DNA of 64,000 nt. Source: Berkiella_A sp963976875. GTDB taxonomy: Bacteria; Pseudomonadota; Gammaproteobacteria; Berkiellales; Berkiellaceae. How positions within the stretch are numbered: position 1 is the stretch's first letter; every line of letters begins with the position of its first letter. The notes below the pieces were generated by a model, which was not told where the DNA came from, searched no databases, and was given only the letters and a program-made list of their open reading frames with translations. The stretch is taken from positions 124,001 through 188,000 of the forward strand of contig CAXBML010000002.1 of assembly GCA_963976875.1 (NCBI GenBank), read 5' to 3'. A program made the position numbers and the translations under genes. Positions 9,113 to 17,448 of the stretch are shown one piece after another.

Positions 9113-9214
9113 AAATATAACATTTCACCTCTTATTTTTCTTCGTTTATACTTATGGGCCAATATGGCCCTTATTTATTTGGGTAAAACTTTATCGTAAC
9201 TGCTAGCCCCATTC

Positions 9215-9282
9215 CCTACGTCCCGCGGCTTGACCGCGGGATCTAGGGGGCTGGATTCCGCGGTCAAGCCGCGGAACGTAGG
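9215..9282. repeat. Palindromic intergenic repeat, family A, copy 1 (upstream of rpe)
   Basis: Two 29-base arms (9215-9243 and 9254-9282) are inverted copies with two mismatches. Each arm is itself a hairpin of CCGCGG, a CTTGA loop and CCGCGG. It lies in the 239-base gap between the PagL-like gene and rpe. A related element follows rpe at 10027-10146, and the same hairpin theme recurs at 61462-61768. Confidence 0.85.
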
Positions 9283-9351
9283 CAGTAGAGAGCAGCGAGA
9301 GCAGTCGCATTTTATCAACAGAAGCACTTAAAAGTACCTAGAATATAAATT

Positions 9352-10023
9352 ATGAAAACAAATCCCCCTTTAATTGCACCCTCTATTTTATCCGCTGATT
9401 TTGCCTGCTTAGGTGAAGAGGTGAATGCCGTGTTATTGGCTGGTGCTGATATTGTACATTTTGATGTGATGGACAATCATTATGTCCCTAACCTAACTAT
9501 TGGGCCGCTAGTCTGCAAAGCACTTCGTGACTATGGTATTAAAGCACCTATTGACGTACATTTAATGGTCGAACCTGTTGATGAAATGATTCAAATGTTT
9601 GCGGATCAGGGAGCAAGCTATATTTCTTTTCATCCTGAAGCCAGCAAGCATGTTGATAGAAGCTTGCAGCTAATTAAAGAGAACGGCTGTTTGGCTGGCT
9701 TGGCCTTAAACCCCGCCACCCCGCTTTCTGTATTAGATTATGTCATGGATAAATTAGACTTTATATTATTAATGTCTGTGAACCCTGGGTTTGGTGGACA
9801 GTCATTTATACCAGCAGTGTATGAAAAAATCACCCAAGTTAAAAATTTAATTACGGCATCTGGACGTGATATTAGAATTGAAGTTGATGGCGGTGTTAAA
9901 ATTAATAATATTGCCAAAGTTGCAAAAGCAGGGGCCGATATGTTTGTTGCAGGCTCTGCAATATTTAATACAAATAATTACACAAAGACAATTCAGGCCA
10001 TGAGGGCAGAGTTAAATAAATAA
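9352..10023 (+). CDS. rpe: Ribulose-phosphate 3-epimerase
   Basis: Rpe interconverts ribulose 5-phosphate and xylulose 5-phosphate in the non-oxidative pentose phosphate pathway. The 223 residues form a TIM barrel with all family landmarks: APSILSADF at the N terminus, HFDVMDNHYVPNLTIG around residues 37-52 (metal and catalytic Asp), HLMVEP, SVNPGFGGQSF and EVDGGVK with the second catalytic Asp. Length is standard. The ATG at 9352 follows a repeat-rich gap and the gene is bracketed by two related palindromic elements, so it is probably transcribed alone. Confidence 0.97.
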   Translation: MKTNPPLIAPSILSADFACLGEEVNAVLLAGADIVHFDVMDNHYVPNLTIGPLVCKALRDYGIKAPIDVHLMVEPVDEMIQMFADQGASYISFHPEASKHVDRSLQLIKENGCLAGLALNPATPLSVLDYVMDKLDFILLMSVNPGFGGQSFIPAVYEKITQVKNLITASGRDIRIEVDGGVKINNIAKVAKAGADMFVAGSAIFNTNNYTKTIQAMRAELNK

Positions 10024-10026
10024 AAA

Positions 10027-10146
10027 TAACTACTCACCCCCTACTACGTCCCGCGGCTTGTCCGCGGGATCCAGGAGGCAACTTCCACTACCGGATTCCG
10101 CGGACAAGCCGCAGAACGTAGGTAGAGGGGGCTGGGTGAGCAGTTA
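10027..10146. repeat. Palindromic intergenic repeat, family A, copy 2 (downstream of rpe)
   Basis: An imperfect inverted repeat about 120 bases long, with arms of roughly 50 bases that begin TAACT(A/G)CTCACC at both outer ends. The inner parts again carry the CCGCGG-CTTGT-CCGCGG hairpin. It begins four bases after the rpe stop and ends 30 bases before the E1 gene, so it may also affect termination. Confidence 0.85.
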
Positions 10147-10176
10147 CAAATAAAATATATAAAGAGAGGCATTTAG

Positions 10177-12456
10177 ATGGATTTAAATCGTGCCAAAATT
10201 ATTGATGACCAATTTCGACGAGCCATTAAAAAAGGAAACTATCCCGAGGCTAAGTCACAAACCAGTCCTGAGGATTTAGGCTTAAGTCGAATAGAGCTGG
10301 TTGAATTATTCGATTCTCAGATGTTGAGTCGACATTTAGATTTAATCGCTCGCACGTTAAAAGAAGATTTAAAAAGCTATTATACAATTGGTAGCAGCGG
10401 CCATGAAGGTAATGCCGCTATTGCGGGTGTTTTTGATACCAAAGACATGGCGTTTTTACATTACCGCAGCGGTGCTTTTATGGCACAACGTGCCAAAAAA
10501 GCGCTGCACGCAGATTATATTTATGAACAAATTTTATCTTTAGTGGCTTCTAGTGCAGATCCCATTTCTGGTGGGCGACATAAAGTGCTAGGTAGTTTGC
10601 CTTTAAACGTTCCCCCTCAAACTTCCACTATTGCTTCTCACCTTCCTAAAGCGTTGGGTGCTGCCTATTCCATTATTTTGGCTAACAATCTACCGAAAGC
10701 AGAAAACTTTACCCATTTAGAGTCTGATAGTGTTATTTTGTGTAGTTTCGGAGATGGCTCTTTTAATCATTCAACAGCACAAGGGGCATTCAATGCCACG
10801 GAATGGATTTTTCAATATACGCAACAACTACCTATAATTTGGATATGTGAAGATAATGGCTGGGGGATTTCAGTGCCCACACCATCTGAGTGGATTGTGA
10901 CACAAATGCGATCCAAAAAAGCAATACATTATGTATCATGCGATGGTTTGAATTTGGCAGATGTTTATCGCGCCGCAAAAGAAGCAGAGTATTTAGCGCG
11001 AAAACGACGCTTGCCAGTATTCTTGCATATGAAAACCATTCGTTTAATGGGGCATGCAGGTTCAGATATAGAATTTCACTATAAAGCAGAAAAAGACATC
11101 ATTCGCACGGAACAAGATGACCCTTTATTGCATACAGCAAGAATCATAAAGCAACGTGAATGGTTGACAGATAAAGAGCTTTTGCAGCGATATGAAGATA
11201 TATATCAAGATGTATTGAAGCAAAGTAAACGGGCTTTAGCACAGCCTAAGTTGCAAAGTATTTCAGAAATTTGCGCTAGTATTATCCCACCTATACAGGC
11301 GGTTGAGATCAATACTGTTAGTCTCCAAAACAGAGAAAAATGTTTCGGCAAAAATATGCGATTATTATCTGAGCCTAGAAATATGGCACAGCATATTAAC
11401 TTTGCTTTAACAGACTTAATGTTATCACACGATAATATTGTCGTTTTTGGGGAGGATGTGGGGAATAAAGGTGGCGTGTATCGAGTAACGCAAGATTTAA
11501 AACAGCGATTTGGTCGCAAGCGCGTATTTGATACGATATTGGATGAACAAACTATTTTAGGGACTGCTCTAGGGTTGGCACAAAATGGCTTTGTGCCTAT
11601 ACCAGAGATTCAGTTTTTAGCTTATGTCCATAATGCGGTTGACCAAATTAGAGGCGAAGCGGCAACGCTTTCGTTTTTTTCCAATGGGCAGTTTACCAAC
11701 CCTATGGTGATACGGATCCCGGGTCTTGCTTATCAGAAGGGGTTTGGCGGGCATTTTCATAATGATAATGCATTTGGATTTTTGCGCGAAATCCCAGGGG
11801 TAATCATTGTTTGTCCTAGCCAACCCAGAGACGCTGCGTTGCTACTAAGAGAAGCGGTACGCCTGGCAGCAGAAGAGCAAAGAGTGGTGATATTTTTAGA
11901 ACCTATCGCTTTATACATGACCAAAGATCTCTATAAGGCAAAAGATAATAAAGCATTACAGGTTTATCCTGATGTGAATCAAAAAATTCATTTTGGTGAA
12001 GTGGGGTTAGAAGGTGATGCGGCTGCAGATTACATTATTGTATCATATGCCAATGGTATGCATTTATCTCGACAGGCCGCCAAAATTTTAGACGTAGAAC
12101 ATAATTGTTCCATTGCACTATTGGATCTTAGATGGTTGTCACCATTACCGGTGAATGAATTGTTAGTGTTATTGGAAAATAGAAAGGGTGTTTTAATCGT
12201 TGATGAATCTCGCCGAACGGGTTCGTTGAGTGAAGAAATTGTGACCTGTATGGTTGAAAACATGGTAAAGCTGCCGCAAATTAAACGTATCACAGCGGAA
12301 GATTGTTTTATCCCCTTGGGAGAAGCGTTTGAGGCAATATTGCCCAAACGAGATAATATCGTCAATAAAATTTTAGAATTTTTTAAGGATAAAGATCATG
12401 CAAGACCTGTATCAATTGGAAGAAAAGTTCAAAACAGAAGAGAAGCTAATTCGTGA
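10177..12456 (+). CDS. 2-oxoacid dehydrogenase E1, fused alpha and beta subunits (branched-chain/2-oxoisovalerate type)
   Basis: A thiamine-diphosphate enzyme that decarboxylates a 2-oxoacid and transfers the acyl group to the lipoyl E2 of a multienzyme complex. The 759 residues hold an E1-alpha part (about 1-370) with the ThDP/Mg motif GDGSFNHS and EDNGWGIS, and an E1-beta part (about 395-740) beginning NMAQHINFALTDLML with VVFGEDVG, then DTILDEQTILG and the C-terminal transketolase domain (LLDLRWLSPLP). Fused E1 proteins of this type are known in Bacteroidetes, Chlamydiae and some gammaproteobacteria. A ribosome-binding site (AGAGAGG) precedes the ATG. Its last 59 bases overlap the next gene, glutaryl-CoA dehydrogenase. 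No E2 or E3 gene is in the window, so the substrate is not fixed; 2-oxoadipate is a context-based possibility. Confidence 0.9.
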   Translation: MDLNRAKIIDDQFRRAIKKGNYPEAKSQTSPEDLGLSRIELVELFDSQMLSRHLDLIARTLKEDLKSYYTIGSSGHEGNAAIAGVFDTKDMAFLHYRSGAFMAQRAKKALHADYIYEQILSLVASSADPISGGRHKVLGSLPLNVPPQTSTIASHLPKALGAAYSIILANNLPKAENFTHLESDSVILCSFGDGSFNHSTAQGAFNATEWIFQYTQQLPIIWICEDNGWGISVPTPSEWIVTQMRSKKAIHYVSCDGLNLADVYRAAKEAEYLARKRRLPVFLHMKTIRLMGHAGSDIEFHYKAEKDIIRTEQDDPLLHTARIIKQREWLTDKELLQRYEDIYQDVLKQSKRALAQPKLQSISEICASIIPPIQAVEINTVSLQNREKCFGKNMRLLSEPRNMAQHINFALTDLMLSHDNIVVFGEDVGNKGGVYRVTQDLKQRFGRKRVFDTILDEQTILGTALGLAQNGFVPIPEIQFLAYVHNAVDQIRGEAATLSFFSNGQFTNPMVIRIPGLAYQKGFGGHFHNDNAFGFLREIPGVIIVCPSQPRDAALLLREAVRLAAEEQRVVIFLEPIALYMTKDLYKAKDNKALQVYPDVNQKIHFGEVGLEGDAAADYIIVSYANGMHLSRQAAKILDVEHNCSIALLDLRWLSPLPVNELLVLLENRKGVLIVDESRRTGSLSEEIVTCMVENMVKLPQIKRITAEDCFIPLGEAFEAILPKRDNIVNKILEFFKDKDHARPVSIGRKVQNRREANS

Positions 12457-13558
12457 TGCCGTTGCTCGCTTTATTCAAGAAGCATTGATAGATAAAATTG
12501 CAACATGCTATGAAAATGCCACTTTTCCAAAAGAATTTATTTCCCCAATGGCAGATTTAGGTCTGCTGGGTATGACATTACCAGAACAATATGGAGGTTC
12601 GGATGCATCGTATGTTGCTTATGGCCTTGTGTGCCAGGAATTAGAAAAAGGGGACAGTGGCATTAGAAGCTTTGCTTCTGTGCAAAGTTCATTATGTATG
12701 CATCCTATTTTTGAATTTGGTACAGACGAACAAAAAGAACGTTTCTTACCTGCGATGGCACAAGCTAAAAAAATTGGCTGTTTTGGCTTGACTGAGCCAG
12801 ACTCTGGTTCTGATCCGGCTAGCATGAAAACCAAAGCGAAAAAAGTAGAAGGGGGGTGGGTGCTTAACGGGTCTAAGCTATGGATCACCAATGCGCCGAT
12901 TGCAGATTTAGCGATTGTGTGGGCTAAAATTAATGATACAGACGTGAGAGGATTTATTGTCGAAAGAGCATTTGATGGTTTTAGTACGGCGCCTATTGAA
13001 CAAAAGCTATCATTGCGCGCCTCTATTACAGGCGAAATAAGTCTACAAGATTGTTTTGTTCCAGAGGCTAATTATTTACCAGGTAGCGACAAAGGTTTGG
13101 TTGCGCCTTTAAGTTGTTTAACAAAAGCACGTTATGGTATTGCATGGGGTGCTATGGGCGCGGCACAGGCTTGCTTTGAGCAAGCATTGAAATACACCCA
13201 AGAGCGGCAACAATTTTCTAAGCCACTAGCAGGTTTTCAGTTGGTACAAAAAAGTTTAGTCGATATGTATACAGAAATCGTTAAAGCGCAAACGCTGAAT
13301 TTACAATTAGGACGCTTGATGGATGAGGGTAGAGCTGACTATGTGATGGTGTCTATGGCTAAAATGAATGCCTGTAAAGAAGCTTTAAAAATTGCTCGGG
13401 AAGCGAGGAATCTTTTAGGCGCAAATGGCATTAGTTTAGAATATCATGTTATGAGGCATATGAATAACTTGGAGTCTGTTTTCACCTATGAAGGAACGGA
13501 TAACATGCACCATTTGATTGTGGGAAGGTATTTGACAGGGTTAAGTGCTTTTGCATAG
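12398..13558 (+). CDS. gcdH: Glutaryl-CoA dehydrogenase (acyl-CoA dehydrogenase family)
   Basis: GCDH is an FAD enzyme that oxidises and decarboxylates glutaryl-CoA to crotonyl-CoA in lysine and tryptophan breakdown. The 386 residues match the family length. GCDH-specific features are RSFASVQSSLCMHPI near residue 90 (the arginine binds the glutaryl carboxylate), GCFGLTEPDSGSDP and KLWITNAPIADLAIVWAK in the middle domain, and VFTYEGTDNMHHLIVGR near the C terminus with the catalytic glutamate. The ATG at 12398 lies inside the end of the E1 gene; the next in-frame ATG would remove conserved N-terminal sequence, so the 59-base overlap looks genuine and suggests translational coupling. Confidence 0.92.
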   Translation: MQDLYQLEEKFKTEEKLIRDAVARFIQEALIDKIATCYENATFPKEFISPMADLGLLGMTLPEQYGGSDASYVAYGLVCQELEKGDSGIRSFASVQSSLCMHPIFEFGTDEQKERFLPAMAQAKKIGCFGLTEPDSGSDPASMKTKAKKVEGGWVLNGSKLWITNAPIADLAIVWAKINDTDVRGFIVERAFDGFSTAPIEQKLSLRASITGEISLQDCFVPEANYLPGSDKGLVAPLSCLTKARYGIAWGAMGAAQACFEQALKYTQERQQFSKPLAGFQLVQKSLVDMYTEIVKAQTLNLQLGRLMDEGRADYVMVSMAKMNACKEALKIAREARNLLGANGISLEYHVMRHMNNLESVFTYEGTDNMHHLIVGRYLTGLSAFA

Positions 13559-13626
13559 GGATTTGCTGCTTAGTTTGTGGTTATTTTATAAATTCTTGCT
13601 TGTAATATGCTTTTTAACAGTGTAAT

Positions 13627-13651
13627 CTTGCCAACTTAAATTGTTGGCAAG
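13627..13651. terminator. Hairpin downstream of gcdH
   Basis: A perfect nine-base stem (CTTGCCAAC with GTTGGCAAG) and seven-base loop lie in the 166-base gap after gcdH and before the aminotransferase-fold gene. No T-run follows, so it may be a terminator needing other factors, or an operator for the downstream gene. Confidence 0.4.
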
Positions 13652-13724
13652 TAAACGAACTACTATTAATAGAGCAGATTTCTTCCAATAGATTCAAAAA
13701 ATGTTGAAATAGTTGGAAGATTAT

Positions 13725-15584
13725 ATGCCTCAGAATAAACTACTTGCCTCTGCTTATATCCAAAAAGCTTTAAAAGCATTTTCTGCAGAGTTTAAAAAGA
13801 ATGCGCAAGAAAAAGAAAGCTCTTCTAGAAAAAAGCTGGATCTGGCTCGGAAGGACTGGCTGTTTCACAGCTCTGACCAAATGGTGTCAAAATCAGTACA
13901 AGCATTCAAACTGGGTGAAATCGATGCTTCGGCAGGCGGTGGTGGTTTTTTACCACCAGAGTATGTTAAGAAAAAATTAGATAATATATCGGAACTTCAT
14001 TTAGTTGATTATAGTAGTCATCTTGCCACAGACAAATTAACAACTAAGCTGGCAAACTACTGTTCAGAAGAAAAAATATTGCCACCCCATACAAAACTCT
14101 ACTCAAAAGCCCATGAAGAGGCTAATTCAGATAAGCTTTTTGCTCTAGCGGGATATGGTACGCATCATTTATTTAATTTGAGTATGCCTCATATTATCAA
14201 AAACCCCAAAGATGTTGTTATTGTCACAGAGCCTACCTATGGTTTATTGTTAGATCCGATTTTTGAAGCAGGGGGTAATGTCGTTTCTTTGTCGTTAAAT
14301 AAAAAAAATAAATTTAAACCTACAGCAAAAGAGATGTCGGCTTTAATTGTTAAAACAAACACTCGATTAGAAAAAGAGTATTTTGCCCAGATAGAATCTA
14401 ATCTAAATGTCTTTAACACACTACACCCAATGAAAAAGTTTAAAATTAATAAAGAAATAAAAAAAATTAAAAAAGCTATCAAGAAATCAGAAAAAGACTT
14501 AGCTCTCATTCTTAACGATATTAACAAAAAAATAAAACATTCCGCCCTATATAAACAAAACAAAAAAATTGCTCAATCATTATTGGTGTGTTCTTGTCCA
14601 AAAGTTCGTGGCTTTTTTAATATTAATCCTCAAACACCTTTGGGTACAGTTTTAGAGCAAAAAGAGATCAACTCTATTGCAAAGGTACTCGTCAAACATA
14701 ATGTTTATGCAATAGATGACTTGACGCATAGAAGTGTATTGTTAAATGATATTGAACCAGGCACTTTTGCTAAATCAAGTGCAGCAAAGCAAACGTTGAC
14801 TTTGATTAGTATCTCTAAAGACTTTTGTTTGGCAGGCGTTAGAGCGGGTATGGCTATTGGCCCTAAGGCATTAATTTCGGCGATGGGTAAAAAATTATTC
14901 CAGCAGCAATGTATGATTTCTGCCTATAGCAAAAAAGCACTGAGCGCTGTATTTGGTATGCCAAAAGAAGGTAGGCAAAAATACATTGCCGAAAACAACG
15001 ACATCTATAAATTTAGAAAAGCGTTAGTCATCGCTTTAATGGATGGTATCGACGCGGTAAAAAGCACCGAGGTAAAAAGCCAAATCATCAGTAAAGTTAA
15101 TGCCTGTTCTATGAAAGCGGATCTAAAAAAATCCGCTCTGGAAGGTATCGCTGACCTGGACTTTGTTGTCTCCCCAGATGGCGCGTATTTTTGTTTATTT
15201 GATTTTTCTAAATATTGTGGCCAATATTTAGGTGAAAAACAAATGAATACAAGTATGGACTTTAGAAACGCTTTTCGCTTTTTCGCGGATCTAGAAACTT
15301 TACCTGGGGAGTTGAACTTTCAGTTTAACAAACCCCATATTCGCTTTTGTTTGACTATGTCCAACAAAGAAATTATTGAGGGCATGTTACGGATTAAAAA
15401 TGTATTGAGCATGGTGACCGAGCAGCCTTTTGTTCCAAAACAAAAAGTAAAATCGAAAGTTAAGAAAAAAGAGAGCCCCAAGCCTATTCTACATAGATTT
15501 AGGCCAAGAGAGGAAAGTGGTTATACTAAAAACCATAAACTTGGCGGGATTAAGAGCGATTTCAAGACTAAGGTGAGATTGTAA
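13725..15584 (+). CDS. Atypical PLP-dependent aminotransferase-fold protein with lysine-rich insertion and basic tail
   Basis: The 619-residue protein is about 200 residues longer than class I/II aminotransferases. Fold landmarks are GYGTHHLFNLSMPHI, VTEPTYGLLLDPIFEAGG, DDLTHRSVLL, ISISKDFCLAGVRAGMAIG with the presumed PLP lysine K365 and R373, and PHIRFCL with the carboxylate-binding arginine. Departures are a lysine-rich, probably helical insertion (about 205-285), Thr304 in NPQTPLG where the family usually has the PLP-contacting Asn, Thr334 where a Tyr is usual, and a strongly basic tail of about 45 residues. The start is the ATG at 13725 with GGAAGA upstream; a TTG twelve bases earlier is less likely. 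The gene is A-rich relative to its neighbours. The reaction is unknown; a role next to the E1/GCDH pair is only a guess. Confidence 0.75.
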   Translation: MPQNKLLASAYIQKALKAFSAEFKKNAQEKESSSRKKLDLARKDWLFHSSDQMVSKSVQAFKLGEIDASAGGGGFLPPEYVKKKLDNISELHLVDYSSHLATDKLTTKLANYCSEEKILPPHTKLYSKAHEEANSDKLFALAGYGTHHLFNLSMPHIIKNPKDVVIVTEPTYGLLLDPIFEAGGNVVSLSLNKKNKFKPTAKEMSALIVKTNTRLEKEYFAQIESNLNVFNTLHPMKKFKINKEIKKIKKAIKKSEKDLALILNDINKKIKHSALYKQNKKIAQSLLVCSCPKVRGFFNINPQTPLGTVLEQKEINSIAKVLVKHNVYAIDDLTHRSVLLNDIEPGTFAKSSAAKQTLTLISISKDFCLAGVRAGMAIGPKALISAMGKKLFQQQCMISAYSKKALSAVFGMPKEGRQKYIAENNDIYKFRKALVIALMDGIDAVKSTEVKSQIISKVNACSMKADLKKSALEGIADLDFVVSPDGAYFCLFDFSKYCGQYLGEKQMNTSMDFRNAFRFFADLETLPGELNFQFNKPHIRFCLTMSNKEIIEGMLRIKNVLSMVTEQPFVPKQKVKSKVKKKESPKPILHRFRPREESGYTKNHKLGGIKSDFKTKVRL

Positions 15585-15593
15585 AACTTAGTG

Positions 15594-16007
15594 TTAGGGC
15601 TTAAGTGTGCTTGTGACTTCTGACGTAGCCTTTTCTTCACCTGAAGGGAGGGTTGCTACACTATTTTCATATGCGGAAAGAGTTTTAGGAGCTGGTTTTA
15701 CTAGGTCTAAAAAAGGAAGTGTTGGCTTAGTAGGGAGAAAAGTGTTTAATTGCTCCACCCAACAGTTTGCCGCATCTATATTTGCATGAGCAATTGGGGA
15801 TAGTATAGAGTATAAAATTAAGCGACCGCCTGGTACATATTCTTCTATAAACATCTTGATTCTGTCTACTCTAGAGGGGGGCTTTAACGGCTCTGATTCT
15901 AATGATAGCTCGCCTTCTTCTTGACTGTCTTCTAGGTTGATTGTTCGCCACACGGCATCCAGTTCTGAATCTGAAAGGGGCTTTGGCTTTGTGTTTTTAT
16001 CTTTCAT
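15594..16007 (-). CDS. Hypothetical protein, 137 residues
   Basis: No family is recognised. The N-terminal 45 residues are hydrophilic and acidic, the middle holds a moderately hydrophobic stretch (GRLILYSILSPIAHANID, about 61-78) and the C terminus is rich in Pro, Ser and Thr. There is no signal peptide. The ATG at 16007 has GGAAG upstream at suitable spacing. It converges on the aminotransferase-fold gene with nine bases between the stops. It is plausible but has no supporting homology visible here. Confidence 0.5.
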   Translation of the reverse strand: MKDKNTKPKPLSDSELDAVWRTINLEDSQEEGELSLESEPLKPPSRVDRIKMFIEEYVPGGRLILYSILSPIAHANIDAANCWVEQLNTFLPTKPTLPFLDLVKPAPKTLSAYENSVATLPSGEEKATSEVTSTLKP

Positions 16008-16039
16008 GGACTTCCGCCTATGATCTTTATGAGCGATAT

Positions 16040-16067
16040 CCCTCCCCCGAAGCTAGCCAGGGGAGGG
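16040..16067. repeat. GC-rich inverted repeat between the small unknown gene and the HtrA protease gene
   Basis: CCCTCCCC and GGGGAGGG (16040-16047 and 16060-16067) form an eight-base stem with a 12-base loop. It sits in the 85-base gap downstream of the protease gene and could end its transcript. It resembles the CTCTCCCA/TGGGAGAG palindromes elsewhere in the window but lacks their flanks. Confidence 0.5.
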
Positions 16068-16092
16068 TAAAAATAAGGGAACACCTATTTTT

Positions 16093-17286
16093 TTACTTTT
16101 TTTTCTTTTTGTCTTTTTCTTCATTATCAGAGTCAGTGGGGCGTTTACCAATTTCTACTCGTAGGTCATGGGTTTCACCTTGTCTGATTACCGCAATGGG
16201 GTAAGCTTTTTCAGGTTTTAGCTTAGCGGTCACTTTTAAGACATCACTCGGGTCTTTGACATCTGTTTCATTGATATTAATAATAATGTCTCCAGAGCGT
16301 AACCCTGCTTTTGCTGCTGGGCCACCGCGAATAACACTAGCGATAACAGTACCTTCCCCTTTAGGATAGTCTAAGGATTTTCTTAACTCATCGGTTAGTT
16401 TATGTACTGTGATACCTAACCACCCACGTGTCACATGTCCGTTGCTAATGAGTTGACCCATGATATCTTTGGCCATTTCAACCGGTATAGCAAAACCAAT
16501 ACCTTGGTATCCACCGGTACGACTATAAATCGCATTATTAATACCAATTAAATTACCATTAGCATCGATTAGTGCACCACCTGAATTGCCCGGGTTTATC
16601 GCGGCATCTGTTTGGATGAAATTTTCAAAAATATTGATGCCGAGATGTGAGCGGTGAGTCGCGCTGATGATGCCTTGGGTGACGGTGACCCCAACATTAA
16701 AAGGGTTACCAATGGCAAAGACGATATCGCCTACATGTGCTTTATCAGAGCTGCCTAAAGCGACTGTTGGTAGTTTTTTGAGATCCACTTTTAAAATAGC
16801 GAGATCAGTTTCTAAATCTCGACCAATCACTTTAGCTTTGCTTGAGCGACCATCAGCTAATTTAATTTCAATTTCATCGGCACCACTGATCACATGGTTA
16901 TTGGTTAATATATAGCCATTGGTTGTTACAATAACACCAGAGCCAATACCAGATTGTGTTTCTTGTGGTGGTGGTTGATTGCCTTTTCTGGGATCGCCAA
17001 AGAATTGTCTGAAAAATGGGTCCTGCATGAGCGGGTGCATTTCTTGAGTGACTTGACGAGAAGAATGGATGCTCACAACTGCAGGCGATGCTCTTAAGAT
17101 GGCCTCGGAATATGAGGCGGGTGCGCCTTGATATTGAATAGGATCGTGAGAAGGTTTGAATATAGGTGCTTTTTCAGCTGCATAACTATTCCCTAGACCG
17201 ACTGTGCCTAATATAAAGGGCGAAATAGTTATTATTGCAGTGGTTGTTGCAAAATTTTTAAGTTGCTTCTTTAATATATTTTTCAT
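16093..17286 (-). CDS. Periplasmic HtrA/Deg-family serine protease with one PDZ domain
   Basis: Deg proteases degrade or refold damaged envelope proteins. The start is the ATG at 17286, which has a GGTGGGA ribosome-binding site and gives a signal peptide of about 36 residues (ending NSYA); the longer open frame upstream adds sequence that looks non-coding. The 397-residue precursor has the trypsin-like triad His131 (TNNHVI), Asp161 (TDLAILKVD) and Ser235 (NPGNSGGALI), then a single PDZ at about 285-375 and a Lys-rich tail. DegP and DegQ have two PDZ domains, while DegS has one but a membrane anchor, so this is an intermediate form. It is divergent from the RND efflux operon. Confidence 0.93.
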   Translation of the reverse strand: MKNILKKQLKNFATTTAIITISPFILGTVGLGNSYAAEKAPIFKPSHDPIQYQGAPASYSEAILRASPAVVSIHSSRQVTQEMHPLMQDPFFRQFFGDPRKGNQPPPQETQSGIGSGVIVTTNGYILTNNHVISGADEIEIKLADGRSSKAKVIGRDLETDLAILKVDLKKLPTVALGSSDKAHVGDIVFAIGNPFNVGVTVTQGIISATHRSHLGINIFENFIQTDAAINPGNSGGALIDANGNLIGINNAIYSRTGGYQGIGFAIPVEMAKDIMGQLISNGHVTRGWLGITVHKLTDELRKSLDYPKGEGTVIASVIRGGPAAKAGLRSGDIIININETDVKDPSDVLKVTAKLKPEKAYPIAVIRQGETHDLRVEIGKRPTDSDNEEKDKKKKK

Positions 17287-17448
17287 AAAAATCCCACCAA
17301 AATTTATATTTCCTTTAGTAACTAACAAACAATTATGCCCGGGAAAAGGCCATGTTGCAATGGCCCAGTCTCGGTATTGTAACGGCTTCAAGACTTATTA
17401 CAAGAATTCTGGCAGTATGATAAATAATCACACTTGTACGGATACAGT

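Noticed and set aside
10177..12456. E1 fusion as an artefact of two adjacent genes
   Set aside because: The frame is continuous through the linker at about residues 370-395 with no internal stop, and fused E1 proteins of this layout are known.
17287..17391. 35-residue N-terminal extension of the HtrA protease
   Set aside because: It would place the signal peptide internally; the ATG at 17286 has a strong ribosome-binding site and gives a normal exported precursor.
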